Positions 1-9,563 of a stretch of 27,016 bases of DNA are shown here, in pieces. The stretch's first letter is position 1, and each line of letters begins with the position of its first letter. Made by a program: the position numbers and the translations under genes. Source of the DNA: Zelonia costaricensis (lineage: Eukaryota; Euglenozoa; Kinetoplastea; Trypanosomatida; Trypanosomatidae). The notes under the pieces are model-generated. The model made no database searches, was not told the DNA's origin, and saw nothing but the letters and a program-made list of their open reading frames with translations. The stretch lies in NCBI GenBank assembly GCA_030849075.1, contig JASAOO010003178.1, positions 1 to 27,016 on the forward strand, read 5' to 3'.

Positions 1-1293
1 AGCGCTGTAGAAACGTAGAGGGAGCTGGTTCCTCACAGCAACACCGCGGGTCGGGAGGGGGAGGGGGAAGGGGGGGGGTGGCGAGGTGATGTCCAAACGT
101 ACAAGGGCGGAGGACGGAGAGGGACAAGGAGGGGAGAAGGCACGGGAGATGGGTTGCAGGTATCTAGTCACCGTCAAGTGGGGCTGAGGGGAGGAGGTTC
201 ACCGAGGACGCACACAGAGAGAGGGATTGTATACCGTCTCTCTTTATCTTTCTGTCTCACGCGGATTTGTGGCAATGGATACGACGGTGCTCGTACTATA
301 AAGCAGCCGTTCGCACGGGTGTGCGTGCGTGTCTGCGTGTGTGTTGCTGTGTATCAGAAAATAGATACGTGCGTACGGAATCCAGCGACAAGGTAAAAAA
401 AAAGGCGGCGCGTTGCGATGGGGATGGATTCTCGGAGCAGAAGTAGGGGGGGGGGTGGCTGACGGCACTGGGGGAGGGGGGGGGCGCTGATGGTGTTCAG
501 GCGAGAGAGGGAGACAAGCGAAGGCGAGGAAGGAGCGGCTCAGATGCCGTGAACCTCTGGGGGAAGGCGCGCAGGAGCGCTGAGGGCGTACAGAAGCGAG
601 AAAAACCAAATGACTTTTTTCTGTTTTAGATAGAGAAGAAGAAGGAACAACAACACAAAAAGACAAAGCAGTGCGAGCAGTGGTCACTGTGTGTGTGTCA
701 CTTAAACCTTATCACTAACACCCGTTTGATGCTGCAAGCTGCAGCAGGGGGACCTATTTTGTGTTTCCCTTTCTTCTTCTTTTTGTTGAGCTGCGTGCGC
801 GTATTGGCGGGCGACGGCACGGCGGAGGTCGGCCTGCGGACGGTGGTGGGTGGGTGGATGGGGCAGAGCCTGGTATTAGCGCACCAGGTGCAACACAGGA
901 AGCGCGTGGACGGCGGCGCTGAGGAAGGGTGAGCGTCTGTGGGTAGATCGAGAGAGGAGAGGTGGGAGTGTGAGAAGGGGGGTGTGAGTGGGGCGGCGGC
1001 GCGTCAAGCGTGCGTGGGTGATGCCCGGCTGAGGCGGCAACGCCGAAGACACGGAGCGAGACGGACAGCTTGGTGTGGATGAGACGAGTGGTTGAACCCG
1101 AACGTGGAGGACGAGCCCACCGCGGAGGAAACCAAGAGAGAAGGCAGGTAAAAAATCAAGTGCACCAAGAGGACAAAACGGGTCAAGGCGAAAAGCTCTA
1201 CAAAGAAGAAAAATGAAACCAAGTGAAGGGGGTCCACGCGAGAAAGGGGGAAGCGGGGGAGGGGTTGGTGGTGCTGACGTTTGCTGTGCGAGG

Positions 1294-1328
1294 TTGTGTG
1301 TGTTTGTGTGTGTGTGTGTGTGTGTGGG
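1294..1328. repeat. (GT)n microsatellite
   Basis: An almost pure GT dinucleotide run with one T insertion on the + strand. It reads as CA in the minus-strand transcript and lies in non-coding DNA. Confidence 0.9.
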
Positions 1329-1835
1329 TACGTGCGTTGAGGGTGCGATGGGGAAGGCGGAGGTGGTCGAGGGAGGGCAGACGACATCAGAGCTGTGACA
1401 AGGACGGGAGTAGGGGCGGGGGAGGGAGAGGGGACCGTCACTAGGAGAGACCTTTGCAGGAGGCGCTGGTGAAGAAAAAAAAAAAGGAGTCTGCGGCGAA
1501 TCCCGCGCGCGTGCGTGTTCAAGAAAAGCGACGCGTGCGTAACGGAGCGCGAGGCAGCGTGCGGCCAGGTATTCCGCACGCCGCACTCGTGTTCTCGTCC
1601 TTTCACGAAAAGCGCTGAAGAGCGGGTCAACTCGTTGTTCTTTTTCTTCTCTGGGTGTGTGTCTTTCGTTGAGATGCTGCACCGCGTTGCGCGGGTGAGC
1701 GACGCACCCGTGTGTGCGCCTGCAGCGTGTACATCAGATGCCTCGCAGGTCGCCCATCGGCGCTGCTGGCGAGCTGTTACATCGAGTCGCGGTGCGGTCG
1801 CGCCTCTCACACTCTCTGCGCACGCAGCGGAAGAC

Positions 1836-1885
1836 CTGGGCGAGGTGAGAGAGGGAGGGGGTGGGTGGTGAGGGGGGGGGGGAGG
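1836..1885 (-). promoter_or_regulatory. Polypyrimidine tract and AG acceptor just behind the UspA-like gene
   Basis: The + strand at 1846-1885 is nearly all purine, giving a C-rich polypyrimidine tract on the minus strand, followed by the first AG at 1836-1837. This resembles a spliced-leader acceptor. It would define a transcript running to the left edge, yet no good reading frame follows inside the window. Confidence 0.35.
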
Positions 1886-2032
1886 ACGGACGGCGCGAGC
1901 ACCGCACGAGGTGGAGCGAGCACCGACTACAGTGGCGCCCCGCAAAAAAAAAAAAAACGGAGGGCGGGGCACACAAAAAAAGAAGTACCGCTCCGGTGGG
2001 CCACACGCCAGGCTTGCCCGCGGTGGGGCTTC

Positions 2033-3832
2033 TTAGAAGGGCAGGACGATGCAGTGCGGGTTGGCGGCGGCGAGGAGCCCGAGCTGCACCCGCTCCGGTA
2101 CGAGCGACGCGGGCATGATGAGCACGTCCGGCTTGCCACTCGTGATTTGTTTTACCAGCTGCGGCAGCGCCACGTCTGGCGTCGCGTCCAGGGTGATCAG
2201 CGGGTGCTTCTTGGAGGCCTTGAGCACGCACACCGTCACGGGCGGCACCACGCGAGTGGGCGGCAGAGGCAGCGTGGGCACGGCCGTCAGGGTTGTGTCG
2301 GCCGCACTCGCCTCGCCTTCGACGTCCTCCGCAGGTCCGGCGTCGCCCTTGTGCAGCGAGTGCACCTGGACAACGCCACCATCCTCCATCGTAGCCTCGG
2401 CCTCTGCGGCGGGCTGCTGCTGCTGCGGCTGCGGCGGCGGCGGCGGTGGTTGGGGTGCCACGGCGTGGTGGGGTACGGCGTCCGCGGACGCGATGAGGCT
2501 GTGCTGGTGAAAGACGGGGAGGGACTCGAGGTAGGTCCTGTACGCGTCCAGCGGGTTCACCTGCACCGGGGTCGGCTCTACGGCTTCAGCGCCGTCCTGG
2601 TCCGCCGCACCCGACGTCGGGGCCGCGGCGTCTGCGGCGCCTGCCTCCCCCTGTTGCGTGCTCGATGTGGCCACCACCGTGAAGTTGATTTGGTCCTTTG
2701 AAGCCCCGGTGTGAGGGCGCATGCAGTGCGCCTGCACAAACTGCACGGCAGATGCGATGGCCGCCTGCACGGCTTTGGGTGGCTGGGCCGCGATAGCGGC
2801 GGTTGAAGGGTTCGCGCCGGCTGCCTTCGGTGAGCCTGCCGCAGTCTCCCACGGCGCATCGGTCGGCACAGCCACCACGACGGTGAAGCGCAGCGCCGCC
2901 GCAACGGAAGGGGCGGCGAGCGCGGACGAGGCAGGCCCAGCCGCAGCCGTGGCCAGCGGTGGCCGCCACTTGACGCCGTCCTTCTTCACGTAGTAGAGTG
3001 GGTAGACCTGCCGCAGCTCACGCAGCACGCCCTGGGCGACGCCGCCGACGGTGCACACCTTTCCCTCCTGCCGCTGCCCCACCCCAAGAAGCAGCGCCGC
3101 GGCGCGGTGGTGGGCCGCGCGGGCGGACACGTAGCGCACCACCGCCATCGCCCGCTTCTCGCTCTCGGAGAGGCCGGGCCCGTCACTGCCGGCACTCCCC
3201 TCCGAACCGCCGGGAGCGGCAGCGGCGTCTGTGCGTGCTGAGTCGACGACCGCCTTGCCACCCGGCGGCGGCCGCTGCAGCTCCGAGCGGCGTCGCCCCG
3301 AAGCAGCACCGGGGCCACCAGACGTGGACAGCTTCTGCGCCGCCGTGGCCGCCGCGGCCTTGCCTGCCACCGCCGGGCCCGCCTGCGCGGTCGACTCCCC
3401 CGCCCCTGCAGCATCAGCGCCACCGCCGGCGCCGCCACCCGCCTCCGGCTGCGCGACACTCGCGGCACACGCCGTCTCCACGGTGTAGTGCAGGCGATTC
3501 TTGAGGTACTTGTTCGTGTGCACGTAGCGCAGCGTGGTCGTGAGGACATCGGCGCAGCTCATCGCCGCGCCGCCGTGGCCGCCAGCGCCGACGCCCGCCG
3601 CGGCAGCAGCGGCTGCGGCTGCGGCAGCGGCAGACGCCGCGCTGCTGACGGAGGCACGGGTGTTGTGCGTTTCTGCGGCGGCGCTGCGGGGGGTCGGTGC
3701 GTCCCACACGTGTGCCAGCACGAGGGTGTGCTCGGCGCGCGCGTTGGCGAGTGTCGGGCCGCCGTCGGCGCAGGCCACCTCGATGGACCGTAGCGACCCT
3801 TCCGAGCCGTCGCACAAGACGAGCGTTGTCAT
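2033..3832 (-). CDS. Two-domain universal stress protein (UspA-like) protein, 599 aa
   Basis: The protein appears to hold two degenerate UspA-like alpha/beta folds separated by Ala/Gly/Ser-rich inserts. The first opens at residue 1 (TLVLCDGSEGSLRS, beta1 plus the usual Asp-Gly-Ser turn) and closes near 245-287 (LLLGVGQ, then GGVAQGVLREL, then LYYVKK). The second opens near 316 (FTVVVAVPTD), resumes at 532 (VTVCVLKASKK) and ends at the C-terminus with a PDVLIMPAS strand and CIVLPF. The classic UspA ATP motif (G-2x-G-9x-G-S/T) is not clearly kept, so nucleotide binding is doubtful. Long Ala, Pro and Gln runs lie in the linkers. An in-frame ATG at 4168 would add 112 residues, but these translate a His/Glu/Thr repeat and lie mostly upstream of the predicted splice acceptor at 3954-3955, so the ATG at 3832 is preferred. 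The family call rests on remembered motifs; the open frame itself is secure. Confidence 0.7.
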   Translation of the reverse strand: MTTLVLCDGSEGSLRSIEVACADGGPTLANARAEHTLVLAHVWDAPTPRSAAAETHNTRASVSSAASAAAAAAAAAAAAGVGAGGHGGAAMSCADVLTTTLRYVHTNKYLKNRLHYTVETACAASVAQPEAGGGAGGGADAAGAGESTAQAGPAVAGKAAAATAAQKLSTSGGPGAASGRRRSELQRPPPGGKAVVDSARTDAAAAPGGSEGSAGSDGPGLSESEKRAMAVVRYVSARAAHHRAAALLLGVGQRQEGKVCTVGGVAQGVLRELRQVYPLYYVKKDGVKWRPPLATAAAGPASSALAAPSVAAALRFTVVVAVPTDAPWETAAGSPKAAGANPSTAAIAAQPPKAVQAAIASAVQFVQAHCMRPHTGASKDQINFTVVATSSTQQGEAGAADAAAPTSGAADQDGAEAVEPTPVQVNPLDAYRTYLESLPVFHQHSLIASADAVPHHAVAPQPPPPPPQPQQQQPAAEAEATMEDGGVVQVHSLHKGDAGPAEDVEGEASAADTTLTAVPTLPLPPTRVVPPVTVCVLKASKKHPLITLDATPDVALPQLVKQITSGKPDVLIMPASLVPERVQLGLLAAANPHCIVLPF

Positions 3833-3888
3833 GCCTCGCGACGGATAGAGAAGACGCCAGGCAGGTGCACGAAACGCTGCTGTGCGAG

Positions 3889-3934
3889 TGTGTGTGTGTT
3901 CGTGTTCGTGTTCGTGTTCGTGTGTGTGTGTGTC
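3889..3934. repeat. (GTTCGT)n and GT repeat in the 5' UTR of the UspA-like gene
   Basis: About four GTTCGT units flanked by GT dinucleotides on the + strand. In the minus-strand mRNA it is a purine/C-rich ACGAAC repeat about 60-100 nt before the start codon, inside the predicted 5' UTR. Confidence 0.85.
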
Positions 3935-3953
3935 TCCACGCGTGTGCTGGGTT

Positions 3954-4001
3954 CTGGGTGAGGATGGCATGGGAGAGAGGGAGGAGGGGGTGGGGATGAA
4001 G
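3954..4001 (-). promoter_or_regulatory. Predicted spliced-leader acceptor for the UspA-like gene
   Basis: Polypyrimidine tract on the minus strand at 3971-4001, with the first following AG at 3954-3955. This gives a 5' UTR of about 121 nt that contains no ATG before the chosen start at 3832. Confidence 0.5.
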
Positions 4002-4648
4002 TGCGAAGCGCACACGTAGAGGGGCATCGGCAGGGACGGAGAGCAAAAAAACAAAAAGGAAACACAACCGAAGCGTTTGTGCTGCGGCGTAGCATCGCTG
4101 CCGCCTCGCATACCTCTGCGAGAACCCGCGTCTGCCGAAAGAGGGCGGGTCGTGACAACCCAGAGCATCGCCCTGCACGCAGCAGAGCGTCACCTCGGTG
4201 GGCTCGTCTAGAACAGGCAGAGAGAGAAAGGGAGCGACACGCACCAACGCGGGCGCGACGTCCATGTCGCTGGCAGCCTTGCAGGGGAGGAGGGAAGGAT
4301 ACCGATGCGTGCTGCGGCGCTCTCTCACGTGCGAGCCATCACGTGCCATGGTTGGCAGTAAGCCCCCAAGCACTCGCACCTCTCGTGCACCGGGTGGCTT
4401 CGTGGGCGGCTTGTGCGCTTGTGTGTTTGTCGTTTTAAGAGGTGGCCCCTTTCGTTGCGTGCTTTTCACAAGGGAGAGCGGCGACGCCGAAGGTGTCCAC
4501 GTGGGGGAAGAGGGAAGAACGACAGGAGGATGTGCCGGCGCGGGGAACGGCATCAGCGCAGCTCCGTCGGTATGTGTGCGTGTGTGTAAGTGCGTTGGTG
4601 TTTGTGCGTCGCCGTGTTTTGGCCTTGTCTGCCCATACTGTCTTCCGT

Positions 4649-7600
4649 TTACAGGTCGACTTCACGTGGCACCGGGTCGATGAAGACCCACCCCGACTTG
4701 TCCGGCACCGCGACCCCCTTGGCGGCCACCCGCTCCTTGTGGATCTCGCGCATGATCTCGTACAGGGCCTTGGTGTCCAGCGAGCAGTACTCGAGGAGCT
4801 GAATGCGCAGGGTGTGCCACATGCTCTCTCGCGTCTCCTTTGTCATGGTCGTGCGCACGCTCTCCGACCAGTCCGGCGTGGATACGGCTGCCGCGGCCAT
4901 ACCCGGGCCGCCACCGCCGCTGCCGAGGCCAACGCGGGCGCGCTCGAGGTCCTGCACGGTGCCGCCCCCCTCCGTGTGGTACCACAGCCGATACACCCCC
5001 ATCGCGTTCTCGCCCTTCTGCTCGTCCTGCCCCTCCGCCGCCCCGCCCGCACCTGCGGTATCGCTGCCGCCGTCGCCACCCGCCGCTGCCGTGGACGACG
5101 GCACCACCGTCTCAGACCCGAAGACGCCGTACTGGAAGTCCGGGCACAGCGCGGGCAGCACCTTCTTGAGCGAGTTTGAGCCGTGCGCGTTGGGGTGCAC
5201 GCAGCCCTTCTTGATGAGGTCGAGCGTGTCCAGGAACCAGAACGACTTGATCTCGTCCTTGTACTGCTCCTCCAGCTGCCCCAGCTTCTCAAGACACGCC
5301 TTCTCGAAGGAGGCAAAGTGGGCGATGAAGCAGCCGTCGTAGGGTTTCAGCGGCTGCTCCAGCGGGTTGGCGCGCGTGATCTTCACCGGCTTCGGCGCGG
5401 TGCGGCGCCGCTTGCGCTGACCGCTCGCCACCTCCGCGTCAGCCGCCTCGGCGTCCGCGACGGCGCGCTCGAGCTCGATGCGGCGGAGCTCCCCCGACAC
5501 CTCCATCGACCGCTGCTTCTTCTCCCGCTCCAGGCGGACAATGCGAATGAGCTCGGCGATGCACCCCGGGCGTGGGTCGGCGTTGGGCGAGCAGCCCTTG
5601 CCGAAGTGCAGGTAGTTGTAGTGCGTCGGCTCCTCGGTGAGGACGTCGTTCTGAAATACGTCCAGCGAGAACTGGAACGGGATGGACTGGTAGGCCACCT
5701 CCTTGTCGAAGGGCGGCAGCGCGAACTGCACGGCCTCGAAGTCGATGACGAAGAGGGGGTACTGGATGCGTGCGAAGAAGTCGTCGATCTCGCGCGGGTT
5801 AAGGGCCACCTGGCCGTGCCGCAGCGCGTTGGCATAGCGCACTTGCGGACTCGTAAGCCGCAGCCCGGTCTCCCCGTTCTCGTACGCGGTCAGGACATCA
5901 CCGATGGTGCGCTTGCCCTGTGCCCACCACGCCGCCTTGCGGGTTAGCGACGTGGACGGCAGTGTGAAGAGGTGGTTGTCGCGTGCAGAGATGGCGTTCT
6001 CCACCTTGCGCGGCAGACACATGCCCTCGGTGAAGAAGGGGCACGACTCGCCGCCACGCACGCAGTGGGCACCGATGAACTTGCCGTAGCACGGCGCGCC
6101 GCTCACCTCCCTATCCACCCCCGCCACACCGGCTTCAGCCTCGTCTGCGTCGTCACCGTCCTCGCTGCCAGCACCGCTGTGCTTGCCACGCGCGCCCGCA
6201 GCGGCAGCCGCGGCCTTCACCTTGCGCCCAGCCGCCCTGACGCCCTTCTTCCCCTTCCCACCAGCCTCCTCCTCCGCGGCCGCCGCTGCGTCGCCAGCGC
6301 GGGCAGCTCCACGCACAAAGCCCTCGTCCCCCATCAGGCTGGAGAAGGAGGTGAGGGGGTCGACGGCAATGGGGCCACTGCTCTTGTACTGCTGCTGCTG
6401 CTGACGCTGCCGCTCCACCAGGGGGAGTGTGTGCTGCCGCAGCAGCTCCTCCATGAGGTGCTGCTGCACCTCGAAGAGACGCACGTGGGCCTCGTCTTTC
6501 TGACGCTGACTGCGGGTGCGGCTGTGCGCCGTGCCGTTGCCCAGCACGTCCAGCGCGGCCAGCTCCACCTCGGCGGCGTAGCCGGCCAGCACCGGGTCGC
6601 TCGAGACGGCGGCGCTGAAGTTGCGCAGGTCGAAGGCACCGCCCGCTCCCCCGCCGCTGAGGCCGTGATGGGAGAAGTAGTGTGCACCGCCCCCGCCAGC
6701 CCGGCTCGCTGCACCGGCACCGTACTGCCGCCTGCGCCCCTCCTTGCTGTAGTACTTGGCGTCCTCGCTCATGAGCTCCTCAAGCGAGGCCCGCTGGATG
6801 AAGCGGACGAGCCGTGGCGGGTCGCAGTCGAGCAGCGTGGCCGGCCCGGGGAAGAACTGCCGGATGTGCAGGAGGCCGCTGCGCTTCAGGTCGATGGGCG
6901 CCGCGGGGCGTGCTGACGACTCGAGCGAGTGGCCGCGCAGGTTCTCCTTTGTGATGCCGTCCAGGTCGACCTGCAGGAACTTCTTGCGCACCTCGATGGG
7001 CAGGTGCGGCTGCGTGAGCCACAGGCGGAAGCACAGGGCTGTGAAGTGGAAGCGCTGGACGGAGTTGCTGATGCGGCTAGGCGTGCTCACCGGGTCGATC
7101 ACGGCCTGGGACTCGAGGAAGACCCACTGGTTCTCTTTGGGGCGGTAGCGCACCACCGCCGGGCGCGCCCGCAGCTCCATCGCTGCGGCGCCAGCTGTCT
7201 TCGCCTTACCGCGCGCGGCGCCGAAGGGCACGGCGAAGGCGGGGCGGTGGATCGTCAGCGACGGCGCCTGCTCGCCCAGCGACCGGTACGGGCCCTGGAA
7301 GTACGCCGTGATGAGGTTCTCAGTGTGCTGCACGGCCTGTGCAAAGTCGCTCTCCTTCACGAGCACCGCGCGGCTGCCGAACTGCAGGCGGTCCCACCGC
7401 CGGGCCAGCTCGTTAAAGCCCACGCTGTCGTCGAAGTGCATCATGTCCCCGAGCGAGGCCTTCGGGATGAGGTCGGAGCGGTTCTGGTAGAGGTAGAACT
7501 TCTTGGGGCACACCAGCGACGCGGCGAAGCTGCGGAAGGTCACGACGGCCGCGGCCTGCGCGGGCGATGGCGACTCACGCGCCGGGGCGCTGCCGTCCTG

Positions 7601-7996
7601 GATGGTCTCGTCGAGGTCCGCGTAGGGCTGCGTGGAAGACAGAAAGTGATCGACAAGGGCGGTGAAGGGGTCCCGCTGCGGCGCGACGGGGGGCGCTGCC
7701 GGCTTTCGCTGAGAAGGCGTCTTCTGTTGTTGTTGCTGCTGCTGCTGCTCGTTGGCCTCCTGCTCGGCGATCGCGCGCAGCTCGGCCTTCTGCCGCTTTG
7801 CCTCTTCCACAATCTTGCGGTGCTTCTCTATGAGGGCCAGCGTCTTGGTTCGCGTGCCGCGCTTCACCTTGGCCTTGCCGATCGCCTTGGCCGATGCAGC
7901 CGCGGCGGCACCGGGCTCTGCGGCACCAGCAGTGGAGGAGGCGATGGTGCTCGCCACGGCTGCTGCTGCCCCGGCTGGCAGCTTTACCTTGAACAT
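4649..7996 (-). CDS. DUF2779 protein: Cas4/RecB-like region plus DnaQ-like exonuclease domain, 1115 aa
   Basis: Probably a nucleic-acid-processing protein. Order of parts: Ala/Lys-rich N-terminus; basic coiled coil (about 50-90) ending in eight Gln; a Cas4/RecB-like region opening with a CPKKFYLY block (Cys163) and reaching about residue 330; a long low-complexity insert (about 380-630) with Gln and Lys/Ala runs; a cysteine cluster C636, C645, C652 (CPFF), C660; then the DUF2779 domain, about 740-1090. The last has an RNase H/DnaQ-type acidic set: D752 and E754 (VIDFEAV), E898 in HFASFEK, and Y1070-D1074 (YCSLD, a Yx3D motif as in DEDDy exonucleases), plus the family block QSIPFQFSL. In the Cas4-like part the expected ExK reads E295-S-Q297 and the preceding Asp is not evident, suggesting loss of nuclease activity there. 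Bacterial DUF2779 proteins share this order. Start: ATG 7996 is the first after the acceptor at 8038-8039. Substrate and location are unknown. Confidence 0.9.
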   Translation of the reverse strand: MFKVKLPAGAAAAVASTIASSTAGAAEPGAAAAASAKAIGKAKVKRGTRTKTLALIEKHRKIVEEAKRQKAELRAIAEQEANEQQQQQQQQKTPSQRKPAAPPVAPQRDPFTALVDHFLSSTQPYADLDETIQDGSAPARESPSPAQAAAVVTFRSFAASLVCPKKFYLYQNRSDLIPKASLGDMMHFDDSVGFNELARRWDRLQFGSRAVLVKESDFAQAVQHTENLITAYFQGPYRSLGEQAPSLTIHRPAFAVPFGAARGKAKTAGAAAMELRARPAVVRYRPKENQWVFLESQAVIDPVSTPSRISNSVQRFHFTALCFRLWLTQPHLPIEVRKKFLQVDLDGITKENLRGHSLESSARPAAPIDLKRSGLLHIRQFFPGPATLLDCDPPRLVRFIQRASLEELMSEDAKYYSKEGRRRQYGAGAASRAGGGGAHYFSHHGLSGGGAGGAFDLRNFSAAVSSDPVLAGYAAEVELAALDVLGNGTAHSRTRSQRQKDEAHVRLFEVQQHLMEELLRQHTLPLVERQRQQQQQYKSSGPIAVDPLTSFSSLMGDEGFVRGAARAGDAAAAAEEEAGGKGKKGVRAAGRKVKAAAAAAGARGKHSGAGSEDGDDADEAEAGVAGVDREVSGAPCYGKFIGAHCVRGGESCPFFTEGMCLPRKVENAISARDNHLFTLPSTSLTRKAAWWAQGKRTIGDVLTAYENGETGLRLTSPQVRYANALRHGQVALNPREIDDFFARIQYPLFVIDFEAVQFALPPFDKEVAYQSIPFQFSLDVFQNDVLTEEPTHYNYLHFGKGCSPNADPRPGCIAELIRIVRLEREKKQRSMEVSGELRRIELERAVADAEAADAEVASGQRKRRRTAPKPVKITRANPLEQPLKPYDGCFIAHFASFEKACLEKLGQLEEQYKDEIKSFWFLDTLDLIKKGCVHPNAHGSNSLKKVLPALCPDFQYGVFGSETVVPSSTAAAGGDGGSDTAGAGGAAEGQDEQKGENAMGVYRLWYHTEGGGTVQDLERARVGLGSGGGGPGMAAAAVSTPDWSESVRTTMTKETRESMWHTLRIQLLEYCSLDTKALYEIMREIHKERVAAKGVAVPDKSGWVFIDPVPREVDL
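7724..7749 (-). repeat. Gln-codon microsatellite inside the DUF2779 gene
   Basis: CAG/CAA run on the coding strand giving eight consecutive Gln near residue 85-92, at the end of the N-terminal coiled coil. Likely variable in length between strains. Confidence 0.8.
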
Positions 7997-9563
7997 CTCT
8001 CACGTGACGGGACGAGGCGCCGGGGGCAGGGGGAGGCCTGCCGAGGAAGAAGAGAAGAGGGAGAGGGGAGGGCCCGCGTTGGCCTCCTCGTGGCGCGCCT
8101 GTATGGATATTGATTCTATGCAGTGATGCGCACGGCGTCGTGCCGTAGGCTCGTCTGGCTGTGGCGCAGTGTATGGGAGAGATGTGAGCAAGCAGGGGAA
8201 CGGCAGCGGCACACCGAAGAAGCAGGCCGTGATGAACCGTGTAGTGCGTGGGAAGAGTGGAGGGGTGGGTGGGTGGACGGGAGAAGAAACGAAGAAGGGC
8301 AGTCGGCCCGTGAACGCTGATGGGCTACGCCCCCGCCGCGGTGCGGCTAGGGACGCGATTGGGGGTGGGGCCTTGGGATGGGGCTGAGCGCAGGAGACCG
8401 TCACGGCTCGACAGTGTCAAAAGTGGACAAAGCAGAAGAGGTAGGGGAGGTCTTTGCGGGAGCGATGGAGGAGTGTGCGTGTTCGCCACGCGTGTGTTGC
8501 GGTGCCGCCCCGTCTCTACTGCTTCCTGTGTTCTGGTGGTTACAGGGGGAAGGGGGGGGGGGGCGCATGTAGATGTGGGCAAACCATAAAAAGGGGGAGA
8601 GGGTTCGGTGCAGTGAGTGGATGTACGTCATGTGCGAAGGGGCACTCTGTGGGAGCTGAAGGTCTCGCGGCCGGCGGAGGAGCTGTCGCCACTCCACCAT
8701 GTGGTCCTCTTCACCTCTCCAGCGCCACCACCTGCGTGCAAGCGCCGAAGGGGTAGGGGGAGGGGGAGCGGGAGCGAGAACGGCAAGGACAGTGGACAGC
8801 CTGCTTCCGCAAAATGCACCAGAGCCCCGCCGATGTCCTGGCACGCGGCGCGAGACCGGGTAGCTCGCGAGGAACCAAGTCGTACTGGGCGAGCTCGTTT
8901 GCAGAGGGAGGTGTTGATGCCGGAAAGCACGGGTGAATGGGGTAGGGGATTTGGGGCAGAAAGGTGACGCAAGGTGAGGGGTGCGCTGAGGACGAGAACG
9001 AACACGCGCGAGCACTGCAAGGCAGAGCAGTGCTGAAGGGGCAAGGTGGGCAACGGGAGGGGAGGGGTGGGGGGCGAGGGATGCGCAACAACGTGCAAGC
9101 ACAGACACACCTAGACAGCAGAGTAGGGCAAGGGAGGGGAGGGGGGTGGGCCGGGGACAGCACATCACCGCTGACAGTACCCTCAAGCGCCAACCTTCCT
9201 TTGCATCGCAACTTCCTCTCACCCCCGATCCGGGTGCACCGCAGCACTGCACCACACCAGCGGCACAGAAGGCAGCGCACTAAGCACTGATCAATGACGA
9301 GAAAATGAAGAGGCTGAAGCCGTCCCACGCGTCTATGCGTCCGCGCATGTGCATGTGCATTTGTGTGCATGTGCGCGTGCTCGATGTAGCACAGACACGC
9401 GCGGGTGGACGTGCACACCAATCCGCCTGCTGAAAGTCGCGCACACGTGTTCACAGGACTGGCGAACAAGTGGGTAGAGACGGCGGGTGTTGAGGGGGGG
9501 GGGAAGGGAGTGGCGACGTGAATGAACTCGGGAAAACAAAACAAAATGCAAACGATGAGCGGC
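7997..9563. other. Intergenic region between the DUF2779 and golgin-like genes
   Basis: About 1.57 kb with no supported gene. It includes the short predicted 5' UTR of the DUF2779 gene (7997-8037) and the golgin-like 3' UTR. Purine runs on the + strand recur at 8541-8566, 8755-8790, 9057-9080 and 9130-9152. An alternating TGCATG-type purine/pyrimidine stretch lies at 9345-9381. Minus-strand open frames here are Pro/Ser/Arg-rich and look like chance products of GC-rich sequence. Confidence 0.6.
8038..8072 (-). promoter_or_regulatory. Predicted spliced-leader acceptor for the DUF2779 gene
   Basis: A strong CT-rich tract on the minus strand at 8043-8072 is followed at once by AG at 8038-8039. 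The 5' UTR would be about 41 nt and contains no ATG before 7996. Confidence 0.6.

Larger units (their letters stand above)
1..2032. other. Gene-free left flank; 3' UTR of the UspA-like gene and intergenic DNA
   Basis: No convincing coding region is seen on either strand. Open frames here are low-complexity (Pro/Ser/His/Thr-rich) and mostly lack an ATG start. On the minus strand the stretch begins with T-rich and C-rich tracts at about 1943-1985 and 1846-1885, close behind the UspA-like stop codon, followed by an AG at 1836-1837. A GT repeat lies at 1294-1328 and G-rich runs at 52-80. The next gene of the unit presumably lies beyond the left edge. Confidence 0.6.
3833..4648. other. Intergenic region between the UspA-like and DUF2779 genes
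   Basis: It holds the predicted 5' UTR of the UspA-like gene (3833-3953) and the 3' UTR of the DUF2779 gene up to its stop at 4649. A second T/C-rich tract on the minus strand lies at about 4038-4070. No independent gene is supported. Confidence 0.6.

Noticed and set aside
244..687. 147-codon minus-strand frame near the left edge
   Set aside because: It starts at a GTG and is Pro/Ser-rich without any recognised motif. It is most likely chance coding in GC-rich non-coding DNA.
3833..4168. N-terminal extension of the UspA-like protein to an in-frame ATG at 4168
   Set aside because: The added 112 residues translate the GTTCGT/GT repeat into His-Glu-Thr runs, and the best splice acceptor (3954-3955) lies downstream of that ATG.
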